A program made the position numbers and the translations under genes. Of a stretch of DNA of 42,143 nt, positions 30,174-38,550 are shown piece after piece. This stretch comes from a virus. The notes beneath the pieces were generated by a model that saw only the letters and a list, made by a program, of their open reading frames with translations, did not search any database and was not told the DNA's origin. Each line of letters starts with the position of its first letter. Position 1 is the stretch's first letter. The stretch covers positions 1-42,143 of IMG/VR virus record IMGVR_UViG_3300013307_000029; one strand, given 5' to 3'.

Positions 30174-30505
30174 CCTGTCACCCTCAACAGCCGCAGTACG
30201 GGCCCAGGCTCGTCGCCCGTGAACGGGTTGTGGAAGACCTGCGGGTCACCATCGACGTCGTAGATCACGCCGCGGGCGCGGATCTTGTCGGTCGGCGACG
30301 GAACTGGTGAGCCGGGGCTCAGGTAGATGGTCGGGTGCGTGAGGACCGTCTCCTGGCCCTGGATGAGCTCGGTCGAGCCCTCTGGGGCAAATGCACCACT
30401 CGCTGGGACCTCAGTTTCGGCGTAGATGTCGTTGCCGTCCGCGTCCTGGCCCGTCACCGCGCGGGTGACGATCGAGAACGTCTCCGGGAACGGGGGCGCG
30501 ATCAT
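30170..30505 (-). CDS. head-tail stopper-like protein (111 aa)
   Basis: A beta-rich protein: FSIVTRAVTGQDADGNDIYAE, GAFAPEGSTELIQGQETVLTHPTIYL and DVDGDPQVFHNPFTGDEPGPVLRLLRVTG. The latter, with a closing G-x-x-x-x-x-W/F and repeated G/P turns, is that of stopper/adaptor proteins (HK97 gp7 or phi-family). Neighbouring genes agree. Family assignment is moderate. Confidence 0.7.
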   Translation of the reverse strand: MIAPPFPETFSIVTRAVTGQDADGNDIYAETEVPASGAFAPEGSTELIQGQETVLTHPTIYLSPGSPVPSPTDKIRARGVIYDVDGDPQVFHNPFTGDEPGPVLRLLRVTG

Positions 30506-30927
30506 GTCGGCTGGTCCCAGTCACCGTAGAACGGCGGCGTGACGACGTCAGCCGTGTTCTCGGGGATCTGCGCCCAGTATTTGCCGGCACCCGCGGTGGC
30601 AGGCGTCGGGTCGATCGTGAACGCGCCACCCGAGCCGGACAGGCGCCGCAAAGTCGCCTCATCGCGCGATGTGAGCCAAAGGCCGCCCCCGATGGCGCCG
30701 TAGGACGTCAGGTAGGGCCCTGTGGCCTGCGAAGCGGCGTTCTGCGGGTTCGTGAACGCTCGCGCCGCGACGGCCATGACTACCGCTTCCGCGCCCTCCG
30801 GTAGCGGTGAGACGACCGACAGGCAGAGCTTCTCGGCCATGCCGAGAAGAAGGTCGGCACGGTCGGCATCCACGTCGGAGCCCAGGAAGGTTGAGAGGTC
30901 GGCCGCGATCGGCGTTTCGTAGACCAC
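30502..30927 (-). CDS. head-tail adaptor (141 aa)
   Basis: The start is GTG 30927, with GGGAGG six bases upstream. The N-terminal helical part (DLSTFLGSDVDADRADLLLGMAEKLCLSVVSPLPEGAEAVVMAVAARAF in pattern) matches the small helical adaptor family that links portal to stopper. A Pro/Thr-rich C-terminus (FTIDPTPATAGAG) follows. It is the first gene after the capsid gene. Confidence 0.75.
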   Translation of the reverse strand: MVYETPIAADLSTFLGSDVDADRADLLLGMAEKLCLSVVSPLPEGAEAVVMAVAARAFTNPQNAASQATGPYLTSYGAIGGGLWLTSRDEATLRRLSGSGGAFTIDPTPATAGAGKYWAQIPENTADVVTPPFYGDWDQPT

Positions 30928-30970
30928 GGCCGACCTCCCTTCCTAGTGCGATGCGCGAACGGATTACGAC

Positions 30971-32215
30971 TCAGAAGGTCGCGGTGCCCTTCGTGTAGGC
31001 GACGAACGCGTTCTTGTCGCCCATGACGAACCCGAAGTACGCCTCCACGAGGAAGAGCGTCAGGTTCTCCTGGAACGCCGAGTGCCAGGTCGACCCGTCG
31101 TAGTAGCTGGCCTGGGTCGACTTCTGGATGGTGATGTCCATCCCCTGACCCCACGCCGCCTGCGACCAGTCGCCGCCGATGCCACGAAGGCCGGTGTCGG
31201 TGCCGCCCGAGCCCGAGCCGGCGATGGTGGCCTGCGAGGTCGCAGCCGTACCGCCGGTCAGGAGCCGCTGGTCGACCGAGAACGGAGCCGCAGCACCGTT
31301 CACGTTCGAGCCCGACGTCGGGAAGGTGATCGTGTACGGGCCGCCGGCCGAGCCGGTGACCGTCACGCCCGCGTAGATGCCGCCCCACGCCTGGATCGCC
31401 GTCTGCACGGTGGAGGCTGCAGCGTTGTAGGCGATCGTGGCGGAGTTGCCACCCGAGGACAGGACGAACGTGCCGCCGGTCGGGGTGCCGTTGATGGTGA
31501 CCGTCTGCACGGTGTCACCTGCACGCCAGTAGAGCCCGGAGACGCCCTTCGAGAACCTGGTCGGGAACCCGGCGAGGCTGCCCGAGTTCGGGTTGGCGCC
31601 GTTGGCGTCGTTGAACAGCGGGCGGCCCTGCGTGTCGGTCTGGAGCAGCGCGTCGACCTTGAACCGCGGGTCGGCGGCGATGCCGGTGAAGTCGTAGTTC
31701 TTGTTCACGACCTTGCCGACGCCGTTGATGATGTCCGCGTACAGACCACCCGTGGCCTGCGAGGCGGTGCCCAGGGCAACCGAGTTCGGCGTCATGGCGA
31801 GGTACTCGCTGAAGGGACCGGCGCCGCCGGTCCGGGAGTCCTTGCCGTTGATGCACGCCTGGTCGAACGCACGAGCGATCGCGGTCGGCAGGTCCGACTG
31901 GAGCTGGTCGAGCAGCCCGGCCGGGTTGGTCATCACGACCTCGTTCGAGACCGGGACGAGCAGCGCGACCTTCTTGCCGGTCATCGTCTTGACGCCGACA
32001 CCGACCTGCGAGGCCGGCTTGACGCCGCCCTCAGACACCCACCCAGCCTGGGGGACGTCCATCGGGACCGGGATCGCGGTCTGGGCGCTCACGGACAGCG
32101 GGACCTTGCGGGCCAGTGCCATGACTGCCGACTCTTCGGTGGCCTTGTTGAAAATCGGGCCGGTGATGGTGGGCGGCAGCAGAGTGCTGTTCGCCGCGTT
32201 CAGGTTGACAGCCAT
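30971..32215 (-). CDS. major capsid protein (HK97 fold) with inserted beta domain
   Basis: A 414-residue protein. Residues 1-100 hold the N-arm and the HK97 core (PVPMDVPQAGWVSEGGVKPASQVGVGVKTMTGKKVALLVPVSNEVV), and residues 339-414 the P-domain and A-domain end (GIGGDWSQAAWGQGMDITIQKS, FQENLTLFLVEAYFGFVM). Residues about 234-338 (31202-31516) are an insert rich in T-V-T-I-N-G, G-G-T-F, I-A-Y-N and G-P-Y-T-I-T-F, separate from the capsid fold. No delta domain or protease gene is seen; a scaffold gene precedes it. Confidence 0.85.
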   Translation of the reverse strand: MAVNLNAANSTLLPPTITGPIFNKATEESAVMALARKVPLSVSAQTAIPVPMDVPQAGWVSEGGVKPASQVGVGVKTMTGKKVALLVPVSNEVVMTNPAGLLDQLQSDLPTAIARAFDQACINGKDSRTGGAGPFSEYLAMTPNSVALGTASQATGGLYADIINGVGKVVNKNYDFTGIAADPRFKVDALLQTDTQGRPLFNDANGANPNSGSLAGFPTRFSKGVSGLYWRAGDTVQTVTINGTPTGGTFVLSSGGNSATIAYNAAASTVQTAIQAWGGIYAGVTVTGSAGGPYTITFPTSGSNVNGAAAPFSVDQRLLTGGTAATSQATIAGSGSGGTDTGLRGIGGDWSQAAWGQGMDITIQKSTQASYYDGSTWHSAFQENLTLFLVEAYFGFVMGDKNAFVAYTKGTATF

Positions 32216-32246
32216 GTGTGGCTACTCCTTCGGAGGATGGTGCCCG

Positions 32247-32750
32247 TCAGCCGGGCATCGACTTGATGAGCGACGCGAACTGGTCGGCCGGCGTCCCCGC
32301 AGATCCGCCATTGGCGGAAGAGCCTTGGGAGTGGTCCGGCGCGGGAGACCGCGTCGTCGTCTGGTTGGTGGTGCCGAACTGCGACAGCAGCTCGTCGGCA
32401 TCGGCCTCGAGGTCTTCCTTGCTCTCGCCCTGGAGGCGGCGAGCGAGGGAGGCCGGAAGGCCCTTGTCGAGAGCGACCGAGGCGATGAGTGCCTGACGCT
32501 CGTTCGTCGCGGACTGTTGCTGCAGTGCCGCGATCTGTTCCTGCGCACGCTCGAGGTCGGTCTTCGAGGCGGCTTCGAGCACGTCGTACTGCGACGCCTT
32601 CGGCTCGAGCTCCTGCACGCGCTTGTGGTTCTCCTTGGCGCGCTTCTCCCACTTGCGTGCTTCGGCCTGCCAGTCGATCTCCGGCTCGGTCCCTGCGGAC
32701 GTCTGCCCTGCTGCCGCCTGGTCGGTCGCGGTGCTGTCGGTGTCGGACAT
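32247..32750 (-). CDS. capsid scaffolding protein (167 aa)
   Basis: A Gln/Glu/Lys-rich helical protein: N-terminal acidic Ala/Thr-rich part, a coiled coil (WQAEARKWEKRAKENHKRVQELEPKASQYDVLEAASKTDLERAQEQIAALQQQ) and a Gly/Ser/Pro-rich, probably disordered C-terminus ending ADQFASLIKSMPG. Composition, size and place just before the capsid gene fit a scaffold. No protease motif is found. Confidence 0.8.
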   Translation of the reverse strand: MSDTDSTATDQAAAGQTSAGTEPEIDWQAEARKWEKRAKENHKRVQELEPKASQYDVLEAASKTDLERAQEQIAALQQQSATNERQALIASVALDKGLPASLARRLQGESKEDLEADADELLSQFGTTNQTTTRSPAPDHSQGSSANGGSAGTPADQFASLIKSMPG

Positions 32751-32801
32751 GTGTGATCCTCCGTGCGGATGGATGTGCTTGAGCCGTGCGGCTCGGACCC
32801 G

Positions 32802-33482
32802 CTACTGCGGGACGTCTTGGTTGAGGCGACCCTCGAAGTGCTGGCGCCAGAGGTTGAGGGAGACGGCGCCGTGCTGGTCCTTGAGTGCCGCCCACTCGGC
32901 TGCCCACTGCCGGGCATGTGCGGTCGGCTCGTACTCGCCGAAGACCGGGACGACAACGCAGTGGCAGTGGTTGTGAAACTCGTTATCCTCGCCAGCGGAG
33001 TGCGCGGACGTGTAGACCGCGCCACGGCCCGCGAGCATTGCGCAGAAGTAGCAGCAACCAGGGCGGGTTTCGCGCGCCCAGAGACGGGCCCGACGGTCCT
33101 TCTCGACGGCCGCGATCGTGGTGAAGCGGCCCGTGTTCAGCGCCAGGCGCGTCATCGCACCTTCCATGCGCTTCTCCGCGCCGGCAAGGTCTGTCTGGGA
33201 GTCGGCGTAGACCCAGTCGAGGGTCTTCGCGAAGTGCTGTGGGGACGGCGCCGAGGCGAGCGCTGGTCGGAACGAGGACAGGATGCCGGCGTCGGTGCGT
33301 CGGCGGAGGTAGTCCCGCGCTGCCAAGCTGGCCGATCCCCGCGCGTACTGCTGGAGCAGCCCGTACAACTCCGCGCGGGGCAGGTTCGGCCAGTTGTCCC
33401 GGATGACTCGAACGAACGAGGCCGCAAGGCCCGCCTGAGTCAGATAGGCACTACTGGGCGGGCTTGGGGGCTGCGCCGCCAC
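32802..33482 (-). CDS. MuF-like capsid morphogenesis protein (226 aa)
   Basis: The start is chosen at GTG 33482, which has AGGCGG six bases before it and overlaps the portal gene. The middle is helical (AELYGLLQQYARGSASLAARDYLRR, TDLAGAEKRMEGAMTRLA), and residues about 135-200 have the MuF zinc-like core: CCYFCAMLAGRGAVYTS and HNHCHCVVVPVF (C-x-x-C ... H-x-H-C-x-C). These proteins enter the capsid with the portal. No toxin domain is fused at the C-terminus. Confidence 0.85.
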   Translation of the reverse strand: MAAQPPSPPSSAYLTQAGLAASFVRVIRDNWPNLPRAELYGLLQQYARGSASLAARDYLRRRTDAGILSSFRPALASAPSPQHFAKTLDWVYADSQTDLAGAEKRMEGAMTRLALNTGRFTTIAAVEKDRRARLWARETRPGCCYFCAMLAGRGAVYTSAHSAGEDNEFHNHCHCVVVPVFGEYEPTAHARQWAAEWAALKDQHGAVSLNLWRQHFEGRLNQDVPQ

Positions 33483-34902
33483 TGATGTCCGCCTGGAGTG
33501 ACTTGTCGGTCCGGAAGTCCTTGGCGAGCAGCGACTTGCCCGCTTCGGCAAGGAACTCCTCGCCAGCCGCCTGCTGGTCGTCGATCGCCAATCGCTGCCG
33601 CTCGATGACGGTGTAGCCGAGCTTCTCGCGAGTCACATCCGAACGGGCCGGAATGGCACCCGCGGCGATCTGCTTGGTGATCGCGTCCGTCGTGGCGCCC
33701 GGCGTCGGCGTGGCGGCCGAGCCCCACAGTGTCTCGATCGTCTTGGCCTCTTCAGGCAGGACCCCGTTGTTGCTGATCTGCAGTGCCAGCCGCATGACGT
33801 TCTCCCAGCCACCGGAGAACGCCCGCTGCTTGCGCTCCGCACGACGAATGAGGCCGTTCTCCGCAGACCGGATCGCGTCAGCCGACGCGGGGTTCTGCGT
33901 GGTCTCACCGAGCATGTACGCCGGCAGACGGGTGACGGTCGCGAGTTCCTGCCGCAGCTCGCCCATGACCTTCGAGTACGCCGAGAGCTCACCGACCTGG
34001 AACTGGCCGACTGTGGGCATGTCGCCGTTGTCGTCCCGAGTGAGGGCGAGTACGCGGCCGAGATAGGTCTCCCATGCCGACTTCGCGTTGCCATCGGCGT
34101 CCTGGAACGCCGATTCGGACGCGCCGAGGATGTATCGCTGAGGGGCCGCGTAGAACTCCCGTGCGACCTCCATGCCGAGCAACGTCCGGCACCCTGCGTC
34201 GGTCAACGACATGATCTGCGAAGTGATCTCGGACTTGCCATCGCGCTCGCTCGTACGCTGGCGGTTCGCCAGACGGGCCACCGGTACGACGCCGAGGTTG
34301 TGCTGGTCGCGGTTCACAACATCCCAGCCACCGGGGCCTTGCTCGAGATGGATCGTCTCGCGAGGCAGGTAAAGCGTGGCCTGTTTGTTGCGGCCGTACT
34401 CGTCGCCGCCGTAGACCCTCAATGCGGCCGTGATCTCGCGCCACCGCGGGTCCCACAGCACGGCAACGTCGCGCGGGGACTCGACGGTCACTAGTGGTGA
34501 TCCGTCGTCGTTCGTACCGACTGAGACGTACTCGCAGCCGTAGATCAGCGCGTCGAGGTGGGCTAGCTGGCTCTCCTCGTCGAGGTTGTTCGCCTGCCAG
34601 ATGTTCCACAGCTCGTCGTCGCCCTCGCTGGATGAGGCGTAGCGGAAGCCCTCGACGTCGAGGCGCTCGTCGAGTGTGTCCACGACCGTTGCCGGCCACC
34701 CGACGACGGTGTGCAGCCCGCGGACCTGCGGCGGGATGCTGATGCCGAGGTCGCGGATCAGCTGATTGCCGTCGTAGTAGGCATCCAGAAGCTGAAGGTC
34801 TGTCAGCAGTGTCGAACGGCGCTGGTCGAGACGGTTGACGAGAGCCTGCTCGTCTGCGGTGAGTGCCAGGAGGGGGAGCGCGGGAACGATGGAGACGGTC
34901 AC
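33451..34902 (-). CDS. portal protein, SPP1 gp6 type (483 aa)
   Basis: A 483-residue protein with the Phage_prot_Gp6 pattern: LDQRRSTLLTDLQLLDAYYDGNQ (N-terminal helix), WPATVVDTLDERLDVEGF, LDALIYGCEYVSVG, LYLPRETIHLE, the clip/stem region DAGCRTLLGMEVAREFYAAPQRYI, and ENGLIRRAERKQRAFSGGWENVMRLALQI near the end. It forms the twelve-subunit ring at one capsid vertex. The gene follows the terminase by 15 bases. Confidence 0.88.
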   Translation of the reverse strand: MTVSIVPALPLLALTADEQALVNRLDQRRSTLLTDLQLLDAYYDGNQLIRDLGISIPPQVRGLHTVVGWPATVVDTLDERLDVEGFRYASSSEGDDELWNIWQANNLDEESQLAHLDALIYGCEYVSVGTNDDGSPLVTVESPRDVAVLWDPRWREITAALRVYGGDEYGRNKQATLYLPRETIHLEQGPGGWDVVNRDQHNLGVVPVARLANRQRTSERDGKSEITSQIMSLTDAGCRTLLGMEVAREFYAAPQRYILGASESAFQDADGNAKSAWETYLGRVLALTRDDNGDMPTVGQFQVGELSAYSKVMGELRQELATVTRLPAYMLGETTQNPASADAIRSAENGLIRRAERKQRAFSGGWENVMRLALQISNNGVLPEEAKTIETLWGSAATPTPGATTDAITKQIAAGAIPARSDVTREKLGYTVIERQRLAIDDQQAAGEEFLAEAGKSLLAKDFRTDKSLQADISGGAAPKPAQ

Positions 34903-34917
34903 GCGCTCACCTCGCTC

Positions 34918-36723
34918 TCATTGGAGGACGACGACGCGCCCGCTGCCTGAACTGGCCTTGCTCTTGAGGCTCACCTGGCGCCACAGCATCCGGGCGCCGA
35001 TCGCACAGACGGCTAGGTCGACCTTGCGCTTCGAGCGGCGGTGCTCCTTGCCAATGGAGACCCCGTAGCGGCCCTCGCGTCGGCGAGCGTTCTTCATGTG
35101 CGAGCGCAGACGGTCGCTGTCGGCGTACTGCGCGCGACCGTTCTCGAGATCGTCGGCGAACTGCGAGACGGCCGGCTGAAACAGCTGCTGCGCAGACGGC
35201 TTGAGCATGTCGAACGCAATCGCGTGCTGCCTGTCGCCGGATTTCACTGGCCAGTAATCACGCTTGAGGCGCCGCTGGTACTTGGTGTGCCACTGGTCAA
35301 CGGTGGGCCACCAGAACCGGTCGTCGTCAATCGCCTGGTCGTCCTTCGCGTGCGACGGGTCGAACCAGAACGCGACCACGATGAAGCGCTCCATCGCTTC
35401 GTCGACCGCGGCTGACAGCGCGGAACGGTCGACGATCGCGCCGTCACCGGGCTGTTGGAAATGCAGCACTTCGAGGAGTCCATCGGAGAGACGACAGGCG
35501 ATCAGACCGGTGGAGTCGTCTGACTTCGAGCCATCTCCGAACATCACGACCCGCTCGCCGTCCGCGATGCGCTCGCCGTGAAGCCGGTTCCGCGGATCGT
35601 CGACCCACGTGGGCTCGACCCAGGCATCCTCGGTGCCAGTGATCTGGTTGTACCACTTGCGGCGCGACTCGCTCGCCGAGTTGTCAGGATTCAGGATGCT
35701 CTTGACGATCCGGCCATTCGGGCGCGTGTCGAGCCACGTCGCATCGCCAGCGATTGATCGCACCACACCTGGAGCAGCGGCGGCCGTCAGTGGGGCACGC
35801 GGAGGAGCCTCAAGGGAGTCCCACATGACGCCGTAGTCCATCTGCGTCGCATGGTCACCCTGCGTGGATTCCCACGCCTCGCGAGCACGCTCGGCAACCG
35901 AGTCGCGGCCCGGGCGGTAGGCGTTGAAGATGTCGAGAATGCGGGCTGGCGCCTCGATCGACGACTTGGCCGCATTACCCTCCATCGCACCGACCATCTC
36001 GTGACCACCATTGGTGGCGGTCCAGTTCTGGGTCTCTGCGCGCACGATCTGGTGGGGCCGACCGCCTTCGACACTGTCCGGGTTCGACGTGATCGCCTCG
36101 ATCTGCCGGCGGTCGCCGTCAGACCACACGTTCAGCTTGCCGATCTGGATGCCGTAGTGCTGGCGCGTCTCCTGTGGGATCAGCCCCGGAAACAGCTTCA
36201 TCGTGTTCTGCGTCTGCACCTGCGAGACCGCGACGATCTGAGTCCACGCTTCGGGGTCGTCGCGACCGACGGGACGGTCACCCTCCCAGTGGTCGAACAC
36301 GACTGGTGCATGCAACGAGCCAGCCGAGATCCCAGCCGCGGTCGGGTCCTTGCCCCAGCCCTTCAGTCGCTGCAACGCCGCCGAGTGGAACGTGAAGTCA
36401 CCCAGCGGCGACTCCGGCTCGACCGCGTAGTACCAGAGCAGAAACCGGGTCTGCTCCGGCGTCCACATCCACGGCGTGCCGCGCTTGTCGGTCAGCCAGT
36501 ACGTTGTCCAGGACAGGAAGCCCCAACCCAGCGTCGCCGCCGGCAGCAGCCAGCCCGACTCGGGCGACCACTGCCATGTCGGACCGATCCGCACGGGTTC
36601 CCATTCGAGATCCTCGGGCGGCGTCGACTGCTGCAGAAGTTCGCGGTAGTGACGCTCGATGTCACGGTAGTCGGCCTCGCGTGAGAGGTGAAGGGCCGGT
36701 CCCGCGTTAGCCGGTCGCGCCAC
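34918..36723 (-). CDS. terL: terminase large subunit
   Basis: About 601 residues. The start at GTG 36723 is a choice (the upstream ATG at 36777 lies inside terS). The ATPase part has a variant Walker A, LKGWGKDPTAAG (residues about 120-131), and SQVQTQNTMKLFPGLIP after it; the nuclease part has V-V-M-F-G-D-G-S-K-S-D-D, FWFDPSHAKDD and KVDLAVCAIGARM, the acidic residues of an RNase H-like nuclease. It pumps DNA into the prohead. It overlaps the small subunit gene. Confidence 0.88.
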   Translation of the reverse strand: MARPANAGPALHLSREADYRDIERHYRELLQQSTPPEDLEWEPVRIGPTWQWSPESGWLLPAATLGWGFLSWTTYWLTDKRGTPWMWTPEQTRFLLWYYAVEPESPLGDFTFHSAALQRLKGWGKDPTAAGISAGSLHAPVVFDHWEGDRPVGRDDPEAWTQIVAVSQVQTQNTMKLFPGLIPQETRQHYGIQIGKLNVWSDGDRRQIEAITSNPDSVEGGRPHQIVRAETQNWTATNGGHEMVGAMEGNAAKSSIEAPARILDIFNAYRPGRDSVAERAREAWESTQGDHATQMDYGVMWDSLEAPPRAPLTAAAAPGVVRSIAGDATWLDTRPNGRIVKSILNPDNSASESRRKWYNQITGTEDAWVEPTWVDDPRNRLHGERIADGERVVMFGDGSKSDDSTGLIACRLSDGLLEVLHFQQPGDGAIVDRSALSAAVDEAMERFIVVAFWFDPSHAKDDQAIDDDRFWWPTVDQWHTKYQRRLKRDYWPVKSGDRQHAIAFDMLKPSAQQLFQPAVSQFADDLENGRAQYADSDRLRSHMKNARRREGRYGVSIGKEHRRSKRKVDLAVCAIGARMLWRQVSLKSKASSGSGRVVVLQ

Positions 36724-37066
36724 GCTGAGCCCAGCGCGACTGTGCAGCCGATCGCTGCTGGTTCGGCCGCTCGCCACCCGGCTCGTCCGGGAGCTTGAGC
36801 TGCTTGAGGAACGCCTGCCGAGCCTTCCGCTGCTTGTCGATCGACCCGATCATCGGGTGCTCGACCTCCTGGCCCATGCTGCCCTTGGACATGTACGGCC
36901 GACCCAGATCACGCCATGCCTTCTGAAACTCGGCCAGCATGTCGGTCGCAGCACACGCATCCTCGAGAGTCGCCAGCTCGTCAGCCCGGAGGTCATAGCG
37001 GGTCGTGACCTCCTGCCAGAGCAGGGAGCCCGGCTCCGCCAAGGTCTCAGGTGCGGGTTCATTCAT
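36707..37066 (-). CDS. terS: terminase small subunit
   Basis: A 119-residue protein starting at ATG 37066 with AGGAGG five bases upstream. The pattern (LWQEVTTRYDLRADELATLEDACAATDMLAEFQKAWRDLGRPYM, then EVEHPMIGSIDKQRKARQAFLKQLKLPDE) is that of the actinophage and P27-type small terminase family: a DNA-binding region, oligomerisation helices and the IDKQRKARQAF end. It recognises the packaging site and hands DNA to TerL. Confidence 0.8.
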   Translation of the reverse strand: MNEPAPETLAEPGSLLWQEVTTRYDLRADELATLEDACAATDMLAEFQKAWRDLGRPYMSKGSMGQEVEHPMIGSIDKQRKARQAFLKQLKLPDEPGGERPNQQRSAAQSRWAQRGATG

Positions 37067-37211
37067 GGTTCCTCCTGTGCAGGAGTCACGCATCGGCCGT
37101 GCGGCTTATGCGTGTGGTGATTTGAAAAACGGGTGAAGACCGCACGCATGGTCTGTGGTGCTATACCACTTCGGGGTCCGACGGGGTGGACTTAGGGCTA
37201 TCTCCCCAGTC
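37067..37211. other. non-coding stretch between HNH and terS (possible packaging site)
   Basis: A 145-base gap with no supported frame. It holds an inverted repeat GTGGT-GCTAT-ACCAC around 37166-37180 and AT-rich patches (TTTGAAAAAC). In cos phages with an adjacent HNH nuclease, the packaging site often lies here, next to terS. No end sequence can be identified, so the assignment is only positional. Confidence 0.3.
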
Positions 37212-37505
37212 CTATGCGTCTGGTGGTATGACTCCTGGATGCGCCTCGCCCTGCGTGCTGCGTCGTCGCTGCTGTCCTCGTGTGCGCTCGCTCTGCGTCT
37301 TGCGTGCGTGGCACGGAGGGCACACGCCCTGGAGGTTGCCGGGTTCGTAACGAAGATCGGGAGCAGCCTCGCGGTTGACGATGTGGTCGACCTCGGTGCT
37401 GACTTGAATGCAGCAGTCGTATTGCAGCCGGCAGATCGGATCACGGCGGAGGATCTCAGTCCGGAGTTCTCGCCACCGTCGGGTCGAACCCTGGCCCCAT
37501 CCCAT
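37212..37505 (-). CDS. HNH endonuclease (97 aa), packaging-associated
   Basis: Start ATG 37505, sharing TGATG with the gene before it. Residues 1-24 are basic with W-x-x-L-R; residues 25-69 have the HNH core CRLQYDCCIQVSTEVDHIVNREAAPD, NLQGVCPPCHARKT: the D-H pair, the Asn and the final His with zinc cysteines all seen. Small HNH proteins next to terminase genes cooperate with TerL in DNA cutting at cos in many phages. Confidence 0.85.
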   Translation of the reverse strand: MGWGQGSTRRWRELRTEILRRDPICRLQYDCCIQVSTEVDHIVNREAAPDLRYEPGNLQGVCPPCHARKTQSERTRGQQRRRSTQGEAHPGVIPPDA

Positions 37506-37753
37506 CAGGAATGTCCGTCGCCACCCTCGCTCGGAGCATGGCCGGGACGGAATCCCGTGGCGCGCTTGTGAAGGTTCGAGCAGAGGCCCTTGACGACACC
37601 GGGCCCGATGTACTTGCCGAGCTCTACAACACACCGGTCGAAGTCGCCGGGTGTGCCCCACTGGATCTTGGCAGCACCCTCCCCCTCGGCCCAGTAGCGC
37701 ATGAGGCGTTCGGTGTCAGCGGGGTGGCGCGCTTGTCCTCCGGTGTTCACCAT
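37505..37753 (-). CDS. conserved hypothetical protein, first late gene (82 aa)
   Basis: Begins VNTGGQARHPADTERLMRYWAEGEGAAKIQWGTPGDFDRCVVELGKYI; the sequence is conserved in this position, before an HNH and terminase genes, in some actinobacteriophages. AGGAGGG lies five bases before its ATG at 37753. It opens the late operon, and its start is only 35 bases from the divergent DUF4429 start. Function unknown. Confidence 0.65.
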   Translation of the reverse strand: MVNTGGQARHPADTERLMRYWAEGEGAAKIQWGTPGDFDRCVVELGKYIGPGVVKGLCSNLHKRATGFRPGHAPSEGGDGHS

Positions 37754-37788
37754 GCGAGCCCTCCTGAAGCGGCGTAGTGTCTTTGCGC

Positions 37789-38100
37789 ATGACGACGGTC
37801 AAGGGCCACATGGGCAGTGTGGAGTTCGACGGCGCGACAGTGACGATCGAGAAGTCGCTGCGTGGGCGGCAGACGATCCTACTCGAGCACGTGACGTCGG
37901 TGGGCATCGTCAACGCTGGCGTCGGTATGCGGGCGATCAGGTTCTCTGTGGCCGGCGGGTCTACTGCTGGGCGGTCAGTGGCGCTCGGATCTCATCGCGA
38001 CCTGGCGAGTGACCCGTACGCGCTGACGTTCCGGAAGAAGTACCTCGGCGAGTTCGAGCAACTGGCTCAGGCTGTGCTTGCCGCACGATCCACGAGCTAG
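37789..38100 (+). CDS. DUF4429-like plus-strand protein (103 aa)
   Basis: The product (GHMGSVEFDGATVTIEKSLRGRQTILLEHVTSVGIVNAG, GMRAIRFSVAGG, ALTFRKKYLGEFEQLAQAV) has the PH-like beta-barrel pattern of DUF4429, an actinobacterial family. It lies between the minus-strand early and late operons on the opposite strand. No clear ribosome site precedes ATG 37789; an in-frame GTG at 37777 is an alternative. Its stop codon overlaps the convergent 60-residue gene's stop (CTAG). A lysogen-expressed role is likely from its orientation but not shown. Confidence 0.75.
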   Translation: MTTVKGHMGSVEFDGATVTIEKSLRGRQTILLEHVTSVGIVNAGVGMRAIRFSVAGGSTAGRSVALGSHRDLASDPYALTFRKKYLGEFEQLAQAVLAARSTS

Positions 38101-38279
38101 TCGCCGTCATCCTCATCCGCCTGAGCGTCCAGCCCGATCCCGATCGCCTCGCGGAACAGCTTCACGCAGGTGACGACAGCCTCGGCCAGTGCGTCCGGGT
38201 AGTCGGTCTCAACCTCGACGTCGGTGCTGACGAAGTCACCGTCGGCGAAGTGGTAGCTGGCCGTGACCCTGGCGCTCAT
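38097..38279 (-). CDS. small hypothetical protein (60 aa)
   Basis: A beta-rich, acidic protein (MSARVTASYHFADGDFVSTDVEVETDYPDALAEAV, then a helix and the acidic tail QADEDDGD). It is the last gene of the leftward early operon, coupled to the 83-residue gene before it by ATGA, and converges with the DUF4429 gene so that the two stop codons share CTAG. Confidence 0.6.
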   Translation of the reverse strand: MSARVTASYHFADGDFVSTDVEVETDYPDALAEAVVTCVKLFREAIGIGLDAQADEDDGD

Positions 38280-38527
38280 GGTGCGAGCGCAGCCCAGCGG
38301 TCGGTCAGCACGTCGATGTCCGCCTGCATCTCGGCCGCGGTGCTCGGGATGACGGCCTTGGCCTTGCGCACGTTGAGCGCGACCATCGCCGCCTCGAGCG
38401 TGGCCCGGTCGGCGTCGGTGGGCACGGAGATGTGGCGCAGGTTCACGATGCCGCCCTGTGCCGCCTTGACCCCGGCGAGCCAGGCTGCGAGGTCGTCGTC
38501 GAACTCCCTGCGTGCGACCGTGGCCAT
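38276..38527 (-). CDS. hypothetical helical protein (83 aa)
   Basis: The ATG at 38527 gives MATVARREFDDDLAAWLAGV, with helices (DADRATLEAAMVALNVRKAK, AAEMQADIDVLTDRWAAL) over its whole length. No recognised domain. It is coupled by ATGA to the 60-residue gene. Confidence 0.55.
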   Translation of the reverse strand: MATVARREFDDDLAAWLAGVKAAQGGIVNLRHISVPTDADRATLEAAMVALNVRKAKAVIPSTAAEMQADIDVLTDRWAALAP

Positions 38528-38550
38528 GGCTGCCCCCTGACGCCGAGGAT

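Noticed and set aside
31082-32266. 394-codon plus-strand frame opposite the capsid gene
   Set aside because: Antisense shadow rich in Arg/Gly/Val with no domain.
32802-33482. Possible toxin fused to the MuF protein
   Set aside because: The protein ends about 45 residues after the MuF core with no further domain, so no toxin is present.
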